This document shows, one piece after another, positions 52,468-61,932 of a stretch of 64,000 bases of DNA. Each line of letters starts with the position of its first letter. Position 1 is the first letter of the stretch. A model generated the notes under the pieces. The model made no database searches, was not told where the DNA came from, and saw only the letters and a program-made list of their open reading frames with translations. Made by a program: the position numbers and the translations under genes. The DNA is from an uncultured Gammaproteobacteria bacterium (GTDB lineage Bacteria; Pseudomonadota; Gammaproteobacteria; UBA6429; Thiohalophilaceae), in the NCBI GenBank assembly GCA_937967995.1, contig CALBTB010000009.1:637161-701160 (forward strand), in the 5' to 3' direction.

Positions 52468-54330
52468 TCACTTCAGGTATTTTTGATCCGCGTCAGGAAC
52501 AAAGGATTCAATCGGCGCACGATCCAGGTTCAGACCGAAGTTGGTGACTTTCAGGTTACGAAAGCGTTTATCGACGAAAACCAGTGCCGCACGACGATTC
52601 AAAAAAGTATACGGTTGATCCTGATATAGGATCCGTTCTGCCTTGTGCCAGATGGGCATGCGTGTTTCCGCATCGACGGTTGTTCTGGCCTGTTCGATCA
52701 GGTCGTCAAGTTTACTGTTCTTGTAGCTGATATAGTTGTCACCATTGTCCTCAATTTGACTGCTATGAAAGATCTGGTACAGATCACTTTCCACCACGCT
52801 GGTCCAGCCCAGCACCATGGCATCGAAATCACGGTTGGTGGATTTCTCCAGCATCACCGGCCATTCGGTTGCTTTAGGTATAAGCACGATACCCGCCTTG
52901 GCATACAGGTCCTTGAGCAACAAAACCAGGCGCTTATAGTCTTCATTGGCATTCGGAAACATCAGCTCAAACTCGAGCTTCTTGCCGTCGGCATTTTCAA
53001 TCACCCCATCGCCATCACGATCTTCAAATCCCGCCTGTTTTAATAATTGCCGGCCCTTTTCCACGTCATAGGAACGTGGTTTAAGCGTTTTATCATGTTG
53101 CTGGCTTTGTGGATTGAATGGACTCACCGCAATTTCACCATAACCCAGATAGACTTCATCAATGATTTTTTGCCGATCGGTCAGGTATGTCATAGCCTGC
53201 CGCACTCGTCGATCACTGAATAGCGTATCCTTGCCATCCTTTTTCTGGTTCCAGCCAATATAGAAATAGCCGTTGATTGAAGGCATATATTCGAAGTTAT
53301 AGGCACGACGGGTCAACGCCTTGTCATTCAGTAATTTGTTATATTCAATGGGCCGTGCACTATAAGCATCAATCTCGCCATTACGAAATGTTGTTAATCG
53401 CGCACTATCATGTTCAATAATCTTCCACAGGATGCGTCGATAAGGTGGCGTGACCGGCCCCCAGTAACGCTCGTTACGAATCAACTCGACAGATCCTTTG
53501 TCAGGCGTCCAGTTCTCCGGGTCCTTGAGCTTGTATGGCCCGGAACCGAGTAAAATCCCTTTGGACTGGTTAAATGTTTCAGGTTCTTTCAGGTATTTTT
53601 CATAAAAATGTTTGGGCAGGATTTCCATCGCCCCCGACATCAACAGACTATTATAATAAGGTTCGATAAACGTAAACTGGACAGTATGATCGTCCAGCGC
53701 TTTGACGGACTTGATTTTTTTGTAATACGCGCGCTGTCTGGGTGCGGCAATAGCCTCGTTCATGGCAAACTCATAAGTAAATACCACATCATGCGCGGTT
53801 AAAGGCACGCCGTCTGAAAATGTTACATCATCACGCATTTTATACGTAATAACGAGGCCATCCTCAGAGACCTTCCAGGATTTGGCAATATGGCCGATTA
53901 ATTCCAGTGAATCCGGATCGTAAGTGAGCAGTGTCTCAATCACCAGACTTTGCACATCCGATGCATAACGATCAGTTGATACAAACGGCGTCAGGGTTTT
54001 GATGCCGGAGGCAAAGGACTGCACCAGCCAGTCGCCCTCGCTGTAATCAGGCAGCTGACTGGCCTGGTAGGCACGTTGAAATGACGGTGGTATGTCGTCA
54101 CTGGAAAGCGCCGGTGTTTCATGACCCTGTACAAACTGGCGCTTGCTGAGGCTGCGTATTGACTTGCGCATGGCGCGCAGATCTTCTGCCTGCTCATTGA
54201 CCTGTTGTTCGATTTCGGCCATTTTCAGCCATTGCCGATCGATCATGTACATGGTCAGTAACAGAATGATGATGATGACGGCAAACAAGGAATAAAGTGT
54301 GAGATCTTTCGGATTAAAGCGCTTTTGCAT
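52468..54330 (-). CDS. yejA: Membrane-tethered peptide-binding protein (YejA-like)
   Basis: 620 residues, SBP_bac_5 family: SFASGIKTLTPFVSTDRYASDVQSLVIETLLTYD, YKMRDDVTFSDGVPLTAHDVVFTYEF, GSGPYKLKDPENW, EYMPSINGYFYIGWN and LDDLIEQARTT. The N-terminus is unusual: no cleavable signal peptide but a transmembrane anchor (LTLYSLFAVIIIILLLTMYMI, about 11-31) followed by a heptad-like stretch (about 32-62), which suggests a coiled-coil stalk. It presumably stays fixed to the inner membrane next to YejB/E. It starts 60 bases after oppF. Confidence 0.92.
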   Translation of the reverse strand: MQKRFNPKDLTLYSLFAVIIIILLLTMYMIDRQWLKMAEIEQQVNEQAEDLRAMRKSIRSLSKRQFVQGHETPALSSDDIPPSFQRAYQASQLPDYSEGDWLVQSFASGIKTLTPFVSTDRYASDVQSLVIETLLTYDPDSLELIGHIAKSWKVSEDGLVITYKMRDDVTFSDGVPLTAHDVVFTYEFAMNEAIAAPRQRAYYKKIKSVKALDDHTVQFTFIEPYYNSLLMSGAMEILPKHFYEKYLKEPETFNQSKGILLGSGPYKLKDPENWTPDKGSVELIRNERYWGPVTPPYRRILWKIIEHDSARLTTFRNGEIDAYSARPIEYNKLLNDKALTRRAYNFEYMPSINGYFYIGWNQKKDGKDTLFSDRRVRQAMTYLTDRQKIIDEVYLGYGEIAVSPFNPQSQQHDKTLKPRSYDVEKGRQLLKQAGFEDRDGDGVIENADGKKLEFELMFPNANEDYKRLVLLLKDLYAKAGIVLIPKATEWPVMLEKSTNRDFDAMVLGWTSVVESDLYQIFHSSQIEDNGDNYISYKNSKLDDLIEQARTTVDAETRMPIWHKAERILYQDQPYTFLNRRAALVFVDKRFRNLKVTNFGLNLDRAPIESFVPDADQKYLK

Positions 54331-54390
54331 GGTTATTATCCGCCTGCTGCGAAAACTCCTGATTGATGTGCATAAATAGCATACTTGGGC

Positions 54391-55323
54391 CTATTCATCC
54401 ATAGGGTAAAAACAGGCTACGCTCACCCCACTTTGCCGCTTCGCCAGGGGGGGAATTTCGGTAAAACAGCGTTGACTGGCCCGTTCACAACGCTCGGCAT
54501 AACGGCAACCACTCGCTGCCGGAGGCAAATTCGCAGCCGTGATGCTACGTTTTTTCCGCTGTCGCTCGGCCTGCGGGTCAGGCACCGGTATAGCATCGAT
54601 CAGCGCCTGTGTGTACGGGTGCGCGGGTCGGGAGAAAATCGTCTGCGTCGGGCCCGACTCCACCACCCTGCCCCGATACAGCACCAGCATTTGATCGGTG
54701 AACTTGCGGGTCAGCCACAGGTCATGACTGATAAATATCTGGCTAAGTGCCAGTGTCTTGTTGAGCATTGCCAGCAAATTGATCACCTGGGCACGCACGG
54801 AGACGTCCAGGGCACTGACCGGCTCATCGCTGATCAGAATGTCCGGGCGGGCTATAACCGCGCGCGCAATGGCCACTCGCTGACACTGTCCACCCGACAA
54901 CTCATGTGGATAACGATGGCGTTGTTCGAAATCGAGACCGACCTGCTCAAAAATCTTCACAGTCCTTTGCTGACGCGTCGTCTTGCTGAGTGGAGGTGAC
55001 AGGTAATCCAGTGGTTCCTGAATCAGTTGTTCGATGGTCATACCCGGATTGAGCGAGGCATACGGATCCTGAAACACAAACTGTATACGTTTTGAATGGG
55101 TTATCTTGCCACTACTGGGTGTAATCAGCCCGGCCAGGCATTTGGCCAGCGTGGTTTTGCCTGAGCCGGATTCCCCCACGACTGCCAGAATGCTGCCACG
55201 TGGCAAATTCAGTTCAATATCATCCAGCGCATGAAATGTTCGACCTTTGCCGGTAAACAGGCCATGCTGCTGTCGATAAACAACACTCAGATCACTGACA
55301 GATAAAATCGTGGTTTCAGTCAT
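54391..55323 (-). CDS. oppF: Oligopeptide ABC transporter ATPase (OppF-like)
   Basis: 310 residues, one ABC module. Walker A GESGSGKT, signature LSGGQCQRVAIA (Cys in place of Arg), Walker B DILISDEPVSALD. The oligopeptide-specific C-terminus with the Cys cluster (SGCRYAERCERASQRC) is present, where some OppD/F bind an iron-sulfur cluster. Overlaps oppD by 8 bases. Confidence 0.93.
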   Translation of the reverse strand: MTETTILSVSDLSVVYRQQHGLFTGKGRTFHALDDIELNLPRGSILAVVGESGSGKTTLAKCLAGLITPSSGKITHSKRIQFVFQDPYASLNPGMTIEQLIQEPLDYLSPPLSKTTRQQRTVKIFEQVGLDFEQRHRYPHELSGGQCQRVAIARAVIARPDILISDEPVSALDVSVRAQVINLLAMLNKTLALSQIFISHDLWLTRKFTDQMLVLYRGRVVESGPTQTIFSRPAHPYTQALIDAIPVPDPQAERQRKKRSITAANLPPAASGCRYAERCERASQRCFTEIPPLAKRQSGVSVACFYPMDE

Positions 55324-56284
55324 ACAAATGGCAGGCCACGCTGTGATTGTTATCAGGAGATTCTAAAAGAGGTTTCAACAGGGGTGTACGTTGATTGCAC
55401 ACCGGCATGCATTGCGCGCAACGCGAACTGAATGCACAACCGTCAATGACCTGTGTGTTAACCGGCGGATTACCTTCGATACTGTATAATTCACCTTGCT
55501 GCTCGGTCACACTGCGCACAGAGCGCAACAGGCCCTGCGTGTACGGATGTGACGCGTGTTCAAACAAGGTATCGACATTCGCCTGTTCAACGATACGTCC
55601 GGCGTACATCACCAGCACGCGATCGCAGGTCGAGGCAACAATACCCAGGTCATGAGTGATAAGAATAATACTCAGCCCCATCTCATCGCGCAGATCTGTC
55701 AGCAGCGTCAGAATCTCGGCCTGCACGGTCACATCCAGCGAGGTGGTGGGTTCATCGGCAATCAATATTTTGGGTTCACGCAACAGCGCCATGGCGACCA
55801 TCAGCCGCTGTCGCATACCACCGGAGAACTGATGCGGGTAGTGATCGATACGTCTGGTCGCATCGGGTATTTGAACTTTTTCAAGCATGCTGATGGCCCG
55901 TTGGCGTGCCTCGCGTCGTGACAACTTCCTGTGATACTGAATGGCCTCGGTTAACTGTGTCGAAATTCGAAGAAAAGGATTCAGTGACGACATGGGATCC
56001 TGAAAGATCATGGCAATGTCGTTGCCACGTATTTGTGCCTGCCTGCCACGGTCAAGCTGTAATAAATTCTGTTGCTGGTAATCGGCTGTGCCGGAACAGA
56101 CAGTCTCTTCACTGCTCAGGCCAAGCATGGCCAGCATGGACTGTGTCTTACCGCTGCCGGACTCACCAACGATACCGAGCACTTCACCCGCTTTCAGATC
56201 AAAGCTGATGCCATTTACCGCATGTATCGTCTGCGACGGCAAGTTCATGGTTACACTCAGGTTGTTGACGTTAAGCAGGCTCAT
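55316..56284 (-). CDS. oppD: Oligopeptide ABC transporter ATPase (OppD-like)
   Basis: 322 residues. Walker A GESGSGKTQ, signature FSGGMRQRLMVA, Walker B ILIADEPTTSLD, and the C-terminal Cys-rich CAFSSRCAQCMPVCNQ. Partner of OppF. Overlaps oppC by 4 bases. Confidence 0.94.
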   Translation of the reverse strand: MSLLNVNNLSVTMNLPSQTIHAVNGISFDLKAGEVLGIVGESGSGKTQSMLAMLGLSSEETVCSGTADYQQQNLLQLDRGRQAQIRGNDIAMIFQDPMSSLNPFLRISTQLTEAIQYHRKLSRREARQRAISMLEKVQIPDATRRIDHYPHQFSGGMRQRLMVAMALLREPKILIADEPTTSLDVTVQAEILTLLTDLRDEMGLSIILITHDLGIVASTCDRVLVMYAGRIVEQANVDTLFEHASHPYTQGLLRSVRSVTEQQGELYSIEGNPPVNTQVIDGCAFSSRCAQCMPVCNQRTPLLKPLLESPDNNHSVACHLYD

Positions 56285-57123
56285 CGTCTTTGTTTCGGAT
56301 CCCAGACATCGCGCAGGCCATCACCAATCAGGTTAAAACCAAACAATAAAATACTCAGAAACAGCGCAGGAAAAATCAGCACCCACGGGTAGGTTTCCAT
56401 TTCCTGTGCGCCTTCGCTCACCAGTGAACCCAGACTTGCCTGTGGTTCCTGAATACCGAGTCCAAGAAAACTCAGGAAGGATTCCACCAGGATTACCTGC
56501 GGAATAGTCAGTGTTACATACACAATGACCACACCCATCAGGTTTGGAATGATATGCCGACGAATAATTTGCCAGTGGCTGGCGCCACTGACCCGGGCCG
56601 AGTCAACAAATTCACGCGATCGCAGACTTAGTGTCTGGCCGCGAACAATACGCGCAATATCGAGCCAGTTAATCGCACCAATCGCAACAAAAATTAAAAT
56701 CAGGTTGCGGCCAAAAAACACCATCAACAGAATCACAAAAAACATGAACGGCATGGCATACAGGATATCCACAATACGCATCATCACGGCGTCGACCCGG
56801 CCACCAAAGTAACCGGCTATGGCACCGTAGTTAATACCAATCAGTAAACTGACCAGCGTAGCGACGATGCCAATAAATAACGACATGCGTGTACCCTGCA
56901 GGGTTCGAACGAACAGGTCACGGCCGATACTGTCCGTTCCGAACAAATGGCCCTGTTCAAGGGTGGGTGCTGCGGCGATATAGTCGTAATCAATATCTTC
57001 ACCGTTATTGGGTGAAAACCAGGGACCGAAGATGGCCAGCAGAATAATCACCAGCAGGACGATGACGCTGGTCCTGGCCGCGCGGTTAGCGGCAAACTGT
57101 GCCCTGCCCTGTTTTAATAGCAT
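56281..57123 (-). CDS. oppC: Oligopeptide ABC transporter permease (OppC-like)
   Basis: 280 residues from ATG 57123 (MLLKQGRAQFAANRAARTS), just after the oppB stop; the open frame to 57177 lies inside oppB and is not used. Landmarks: LLVIILLAIFGPWFSP, HLFGTDSIGRDLFVRTLQGTRMSL and the EAA loop SLRSREFVDSARVSGASHWQIIRRH. Confidence 0.94.
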   Translation of the reverse strand: MLLKQGRAQFAANRAARTSVIVLLVIILLAIFGPWFSPNNGEDIDYDYIAAAPTLEQGHLFGTDSIGRDLFVRTLQGTRMSLFIGIVATLVSLLIGINYGAIAGYFGGRVDAVMMRIVDILYAMPFMFFVILLMVFFGRNLILIFVAIGAINWLDIARIVRGQTLSLRSREFVDSARVSGASHWQIIRRHIIPNLMGVVIVYVTLTIPQVILVESFLSFLGLGIQEPQASLGSLVSEGAQEMETYPWVLIFPALFLSILLFGFNLIGDGLRDVWDPKQRR

Positions 57124-57127
57124 GGCA

Positions 57128-58066
57128 TTAATCACTACTTTGCGCTCCCAGACGGATTTGCGGATCAAGCAGACCATAAACCAGATCCACCAGCAGGTTT
57201 AACAGCACAATTAACACGCCGTAAAAAACCACCACGCCCATCACCAGGGTATAGTCGCGATTCAGTGCACCCTGCACAAAATAACGACCCAGTCCGGGAA
57301 TACCAAATATCTGCTCAATTACGACGGAGCCAGTAATAATGCCGGCAATCGCCGGCCCAAGATAACTGACAACGGGTAATAATGCCGGCTTCAGGGCATG
57401 CCGTAACAAAATAATATGTGTCGGTAAGCCTTTGGAAAACGCTGTTCGAATATATCCTGTGCGCAATACATCCAGCATACTGCCACGGGTGATGCGTGCA
57501 ATGTAGGCAATTTGTGGCAGGGCCAGTGCAACAACGGGCAAAACCTGGTTCATCAGCGAACCATCATCCCAGCCACCGGCAGGAAATACCGGTAACAGCA
57601 CGGCCAGCAAAAGAATCAGAATCGGTGCCATAACAAAATTCGGAATGGAAATCCCGAGCATGGCGATGCTCATAAGTATGTAGTCGTAGCGTGAGTTTTG
57701 TCTGTAGGCGGCTACCATTCCCGCACCACAGCCAATTATCAACGCGAGCAGTATGGCGCTGAGACCAAGCTGCAGGGATATGGGAAAGCCCTGCATGATC
57801 AGTTCGGTTACCGAATAATTGTTGTACTGAAATGACGGGCCAAAATCGCCGCGCATCAGGTCGGCAATATAATAACCAAACTGAACAGGTAACGGCTTAT
57901 CGAAATGGTATTTGGCTTCCAGGCTGGCCTGTATTTCAGGCGGCAAGGTTTGATCCAGATCGAACGGCCCACCCGGCGCCATGCGGATTAAAAAATAACT
58001 GATCGTAATAATAATTAACAGTGTCGGAATGATGCCAAGCAGACGTTTTAATATGTAGACAAGCAT
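57128..58066 (-). CDS. oppB: Oligopeptide ABC transporter permease (OppB-like)
   Basis: 312 residues, six helices. Start LVYILKRLLGIIPTLLIIITISYFLIRMAPGGPFD is family-typical; EAA loop YIRTAFSKGLPTHIILLRHALKPALLPV, and the common final YGLLDPQIRLG. Starts 6 bases after the oppA stop. Confidence 0.95.
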   Translation of the reverse strand: MLVYILKRLLGIIPTLLIIITISYFLIRMAPGGPFDLDQTLPPEIQASLEAKYHFDKPLPVQFGYYIADLMRGDFGPSFQYNNYSVTELIMQGFPISLQLGLSAILLALIIGCGAGMVAAYRQNSRYDYILMSIAMLGISIPNFVMAPILILLLAVLLPVFPAGGWDDGSLMNQVLPVVALALPQIAYIARITRGSMLDVLRTGYIRTAFSKGLPTHIILLRHALKPALLPVVSYLGPAIAGIITGSVVIEQIFGIPGLGRYFVQGALNRDYTLVMGVVVFYGVLIVLLNLLVDLVYGLLDPQIRLGAQSSD

Positions 58067-58072
58067 CAGCTA

Positions 58073-59674
58073 TCAATGCGGCTTGATAAACAGGTGGCGG
58101 GTATAATGATGATCCATAATATTGTCCTCATAACCGCCTACATAGGGTTTCACCAGGTGCTTGCTGACATAATGATAAATCGGGATAAAGGCATAATCGT
58201 TTAACAGGTGACGTTCAGCCTGCTGCAGTATCTGGCGACGTTTCGTCTGATCCAGTTGCATAGCGGATTGTGCCAGCAGCCGATCATACTCGGCGCTGGT
58301 ATATCCCATATCGTTGACACCATGTTGAGAATGCAGCAATTCAGCAAAACTGTAAGCATCATTATAGTCGGCAATCCAGCCGGAGCGAAAAACCTGTGTC
58401 ACTTTCATCGCCTTGCGGTTAGCAAGAAACACTTTCCATTCCTCGTTATAGAGCCGGGTTTTCACACCCAGGTGCTGTTTCCACATCGCCGCAATCACCA
58501 GTGCTATTTTTTTGTGGTTCTCACTGGTGTTGTAACGCAGCTCTACCGTAAACGGATTAGCTTTGCTATAACCGGCTTCCTGATACAGTCGTTGCGCTTC
58601 AAGGACACGTTGTTTAAAAGGCTGAGACTTCCAGTCATATTCAATCGATGAATAATTGGCGACACCGGGCGGCACCCAGCTATAGGCAGGCAGATCACCG
58701 GTTTTTAGAATTTTATCAGTGAGCACTTCCCGGTTAATGACCATTGACAATGCCTGGCGTAATTTGAGGTTGTCTTTAAACGGCGCTCGCGTCAGGTTAT
58801 AACCCAGATAATACACACCAAGGTACGGCGCAATACGCAATTCTTCACGCAGGTTCTCTCTTATCCATCCCATCTGGCTGATTGGGACGTTTTCAGTAAT
58901 ATCCAGTTCACCTGCCCGGTAGCGCTTGAGTTCGCTGGAAATATTTTCCACCGGATGAAAATACACCCTGTCGATTTGCGTTTTCGCGTTGTTCCAGTAA
59001 TGGGGATTACGCTCAAGCAGAATATGTGACTGCACGGCCCACTCACTCAGCTGATAGGCACCATTACTGACCAGATTACCGGGACGGGTAAACCTGTCGC
59101 CGTGCTTTTGTAATGAAGCGCGATGCACCGGATAGGTGGAGGAATGTGTCAACAGTCCAAGAAAGTAAGGCGTCGGGCCTTTTAGTGTGACTTTGAGCAC
59201 AGTTGACGACAGCGCCCTGACACCCAGGGAGTCCGGTCTGGCTTTGCCCTGAATGATTGCTTCAGCATTTTTAATTGGTGCCAGTGTCTGCGAATAATAG
59301 GAACCGGTTTTGGGGTCAACGATGCGGCGCCAGCTATAAACGAAATCGTAAGCCGTTACCAGGTCCCCGTTTGACCACTTCGCATCCTGTCTGAGTTTGA
59401 AGGTATAAACCCGGCCGTCTGCACTCATGGTCCAGCTTTTCGCTACACCCGGCTCCAGATCGCCATTGGCGGCTTCGCTGATCAACCCTTCAAATAAATC
59501 GCGCTGAATATTTGCCGACGGCACACCTTCAGATTTGTGAGGGTCAAGGCTCTGTGGTTCCGAGCCGTTGCCGCGATGCAGGACCTGTAGCCTGTCTTCT
59601 GCATAGCCTGGGACTGGTAAGACAGATGCCACCAGTATGATGAAGCTGTTTACAAAACATCTCATCCGCTGCAT
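58073..59674 (-). CDS. oppA: Oligopeptide-binding protein (OppA-like)
   Basis: 533 residues with cleavable signal peptide (CFVNSFIILVASVLPVPGYA). SBP_bac_5 landmarks: LHRGNGSEPQSLDPHKSEGVPSANIQRDLFEGL, TYDFVYSWRRIVDPKTGS and SNGAYQLSEWAVQSHILLERNPHYWN. Periplasmic receptor for oligopeptides. First gene of the nine-gene run oppABCDF-yejABEF, divergent from fabI across 135 bases. Confidence 0.94.
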   Translation of the reverse strand: MQRMRCFVNSFIILVASVLPVPGYAEDRLQVLHRGNGSEPQSLDPHKSEGVPSANIQRDLFEGLISEAANGDLEPGVAKSWTMSADGRVYTFKLRQDAKWSNGDLVTAYDFVYSWRRIVDPKTGSYYSQTLAPIKNAEAIIQGKARPDSLGVRALSSTVLKVTLKGPTPYFLGLLTHSSTYPVHRASLQKHGDRFTRPGNLVSNGAYQLSEWAVQSHILLERNPHYWNNAKTQIDRVYFHPVENISSELKRYRAGELDITENVPISQMGWIRENLREELRIAPYLGVYYLGYNLTRAPFKDNLKLRQALSMVINREVLTDKILKTGDLPAYSWVPPGVANYSSIEYDWKSQPFKQRVLEAQRLYQEAGYSKANPFTVELRYNTSENHKKIALVIAAMWKQHLGVKTRLYNEEWKVFLANRKAMKVTQVFRSGWIADYNDAYSFAELLHSQHGVNDMGYTSAEYDRLLAQSAMQLDQTKRRQILQQAERHLLNDYAFIPIYHYVSKHLVKPYVGGYEDNIMDHHYTRHLFIKPH

Positions 59675-59809
59675 GGGACATTGTTGCTCGAATAGAGACC
59701 TTCAGCAAGCCCTGACCAATGTAAGGACAAAATGTGTCGCAAAAGATGTCCTCCATGAGAATTTTTTGGTATTGTGGCAAAATTCAGTAGAGTAAAAAAA
59801 GGTACGACC

Positions 59810-60598
59810 ATGGGATTTATGCAAAATAAACGCGCCCTGATTGTTGGGCTGGCCAGTAACCGATCGATCGCCTGGGGGATTGCGCAGGCTATGCGTCGCG
59901 AGGGGGCTGAACTTGCATTTACCTATCAAAATGACAAATTAAAAGACCGTGTCGAAAAAATGGCCGGTGAACTGGACTCCGAAATCATCGTACCTTGCGA
60001 TGTCAGCAGTGATGAAGAAATCGACAAAGTCTTTGACCATCTGGACAATTACTGGGACGGTCTGGATGTGATTGTGCATTCCGTGGCGTTTGCCCCGCGG
60101 GATGAACTGGAAGGGGATTACCTGGACAAGGTCACACGCGATGGGTTTCGTACCGCTCATGAAATCAGTTCATACAGTTTTGCTGCACTCGCCAAGGCCG
60201 GGCGCAATATGATGGAAGGCCGGGATGGTTCACTACTGACGCTCAGCTATCTTGGCGCCGAACGTGCCATGCCAAACTACAACGTGATGGGCCTGGCCAA
60301 GGCCTCACTCGAAGCCAATGTCCGTTATATGGCGCAGAGCCTGGGACCTGACGGGATTCGGGTCAATGCCATTTCCGCCGGCCCGATCAAAACGCTGGCC
60401 GCGGCCGGAATCAATAACTTTCGTCGTATGCTGGATGAAGTGGAAGCATCGGCCCCGATGCGTCGCAACGTGACAATAGAAGAAGTCGGTAATACCGCCG
60501 CATTTTTATGCTCCGATCTGGCATCAGGTATTACCGGTGAAGTGCTGTACGTAGACTCCGGTTATCACATCATCGGCATGCGACCGCTCGATAAATAG
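59810..60598 (+). CDS. fabI: Enoyl-[acyl-carrier-protein] reductase (NADH)
   Basis: 262 residues from ATG 59810, with AAGG 8 bases upstream; an open extension to 59774 is unlikely. Landmarks: ALIVGLASNRSIAWGIAQAM, FAPRDELEGDYLD, active site YNVMGLAKAS (Tyr-x6-Lys) and ISAGPIKTLAAAGI. It catalyses the last reduction in fatty-acid elongation. Ends 5 bases before the convergent symporter gene. Confidence 0.97.
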   Translation: MGFMQNKRALIVGLASNRSIAWGIAQAMRREGAELAFTYQNDKLKDRVEKMAGELDSEIIVPCDVSSDEEIDKVFDHLDNYWDGLDVIVHSVAFAPRDELEGDYLDKVTRDGFRTAHEISSYSFAALAKAGRNMMEGRDGSLLTLSYLGAERAMPNYNVMGLAKASLEANVRYMAQSLGPDGIRVNAISAGPIKTLAAAGINNFRRMLDEVEASAPMRRNVTIEEVGNTAAFLCSDLASGITGEVLYVDSGYHIIGMRPLDK

Positions 60599-60603
60599 CG
60601 TTT

Positions 60604-61905
60604 TCAATCCTTAAGGATCTGTTCCTCACCTTCACTTTTACCGATTATCACGGCACCACATGAATCACTGAATACATTCACTGTGGTGCGGCACATATCA
60701 AGCACGCGATCGACAATCAGCACCATCGCTAAACCGGCACTGGCCGAGGCCTCGTCCAGCCCCACCGCCTTGAGAATAATCATAATGGCAATCAGTGAAG
60801 CGGCAGGCACGCCTGCCACGCCAATTGATGTCAGCAAGGCGGTGACCACGATCAGAAATTGCTGGGTAAAGGTCAGATCAAAACCAAACGCCTGAAAAAT
60901 AAATATCGCCACTACACATTCATACAGTGCCGTACCATCCATATTAATGGTCGCACCCAACGGTAAAACAAATGAACTGGTTCGGTTTGAGACCTTGGCA
61001 TTTTTCTCCACACACTCCAGTGTGACCGGTAACGTAGCCGACGACGAAGCAGTCGAGAATGCCGTTAACAATGCGGCCGCCATCGCCTTGATGTGTTTGA
61101 TCGGATTCACGCGGGCGATAAAGCGCAATAACACCGGCATGGTAATAAACATATGAATACCCAGCGCCAGTAAAACCGTAATCGTAAAGGTTTTTAACGC
61201 CTCAGCCAGTCGCCAGATATCATCTGATTCCGTATCGATACCTGCCACCACTTCCGCGATCAGGGCGAATACCCCAATCGGTGCAAATTTAATGATCAGC
61301 TCGGTGATCTTGAGCATGATCTCATAGGTGCCCTGCCAGAAATTGTATTGCGCCTCGGCATAGGCATCGGGAATTTTGGTAATAAAAAATCCGAACAGAA
61401 TACTGAAGAAGATCAGTCCCAGCATCTGCCCTTCCGCAGCGGCATCGACGATATTAACCGGCACCATCCGTAAAAAGACATCCGCAATAGTGCCACTGTC
61501 CTTGCCGGCCACCTTCTCCTGCGTCTGTTTGATCTGCTCTTCACTGACTGTCAGGATGTCCTTGATCGGTTCACCGTCCACTACGCCAGGTACCAGCGTG
61601 TTGACCAGCACCAGCCCCACCAGTATCGCCAGCAGACTGGTCGTCATGTAGTAGATGATTGTCTTGGCACCCATGCGCCCCAGTCCCTGAGTGCCGCCGA
61701 TACCAGCGATGCCGGTAATGATCGATGCCAGAATCAAAGGCACGATCACCATCTTCAGGGCGTTCATAAAAAGCGTACCAAAGAAATCGTAAATGGAGTA
61801 AAGCGTGATGCCAAAGATGGATGCGTCTTTGCCGGAATACCAGCCGGCTACAACCGCAAGACAGATAGCGATCAGGATTTGCCAATGGAGTTTTATTTTT
61901 GGCAT
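60604..61905 (-). CDS. DAACS-family dicarboxylate/amino acid:cation symporter
   Basis: 433 residues, about 8-10 membrane segments. Family motifs SSSATLPVTLECVEKNAKVSN (serine-rich hairpin) and LPLGATINMDGTALYE (NMDGT). N-terminus LHWQILIAICLAVVAGWYSG resembles GltP. It probably imports glutamate, aspartate or C4-dicarboxylates with Na+ or H+. An acidic loop (about 120-150) is longer than in most homologues. Lies between fabI and ppiD, 27 bases after ppiD. Confidence 0.93.
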   Translation of the reverse strand: MPKIKLHWQILIAICLAVVAGWYSGKDASIFGITLYSIYDFFGTLFMNALKMVIVPLILASIITGIAGIGGTQGLGRMGAKTIIYYMTTSLLAILVGLVLVNTLVPGVVDGEPIKDILTVSEEQIKQTQEKVAGKDSGTIADVFLRMVPVNIVDAAAEGQMLGLIFFSILFGFFITKIPDAYAEAQYNFWQGTYEIMLKITELIIKFAPIGVFALIAEVVAGIDTESDDIWRLAEALKTFTITVLLALGIHMFITMPVLLRFIARVNPIKHIKAMAAALLTAFSTASSSATLPVTLECVEKNAKVSNRTSSFVLPLGATINMDGTALYECVVAIFIFQAFGFDLTFTQQFLIVVTALLTSIGVAGVPAASLIAIMIILKAVGLDEASASAGLAMVLIVDRVLDMCRTTVNVFSDSCGAVIIGKSEGEEQILKD

Positions 61906-61932
61906 GCGACCTCTCCCTGCGCAGACGAAATG

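Noticed and set aside
57124..57177. Longer OppC start
   Set aside because: Lies in oppB coding sequence; ATG 57123 just after the oppB stop is the natural start.
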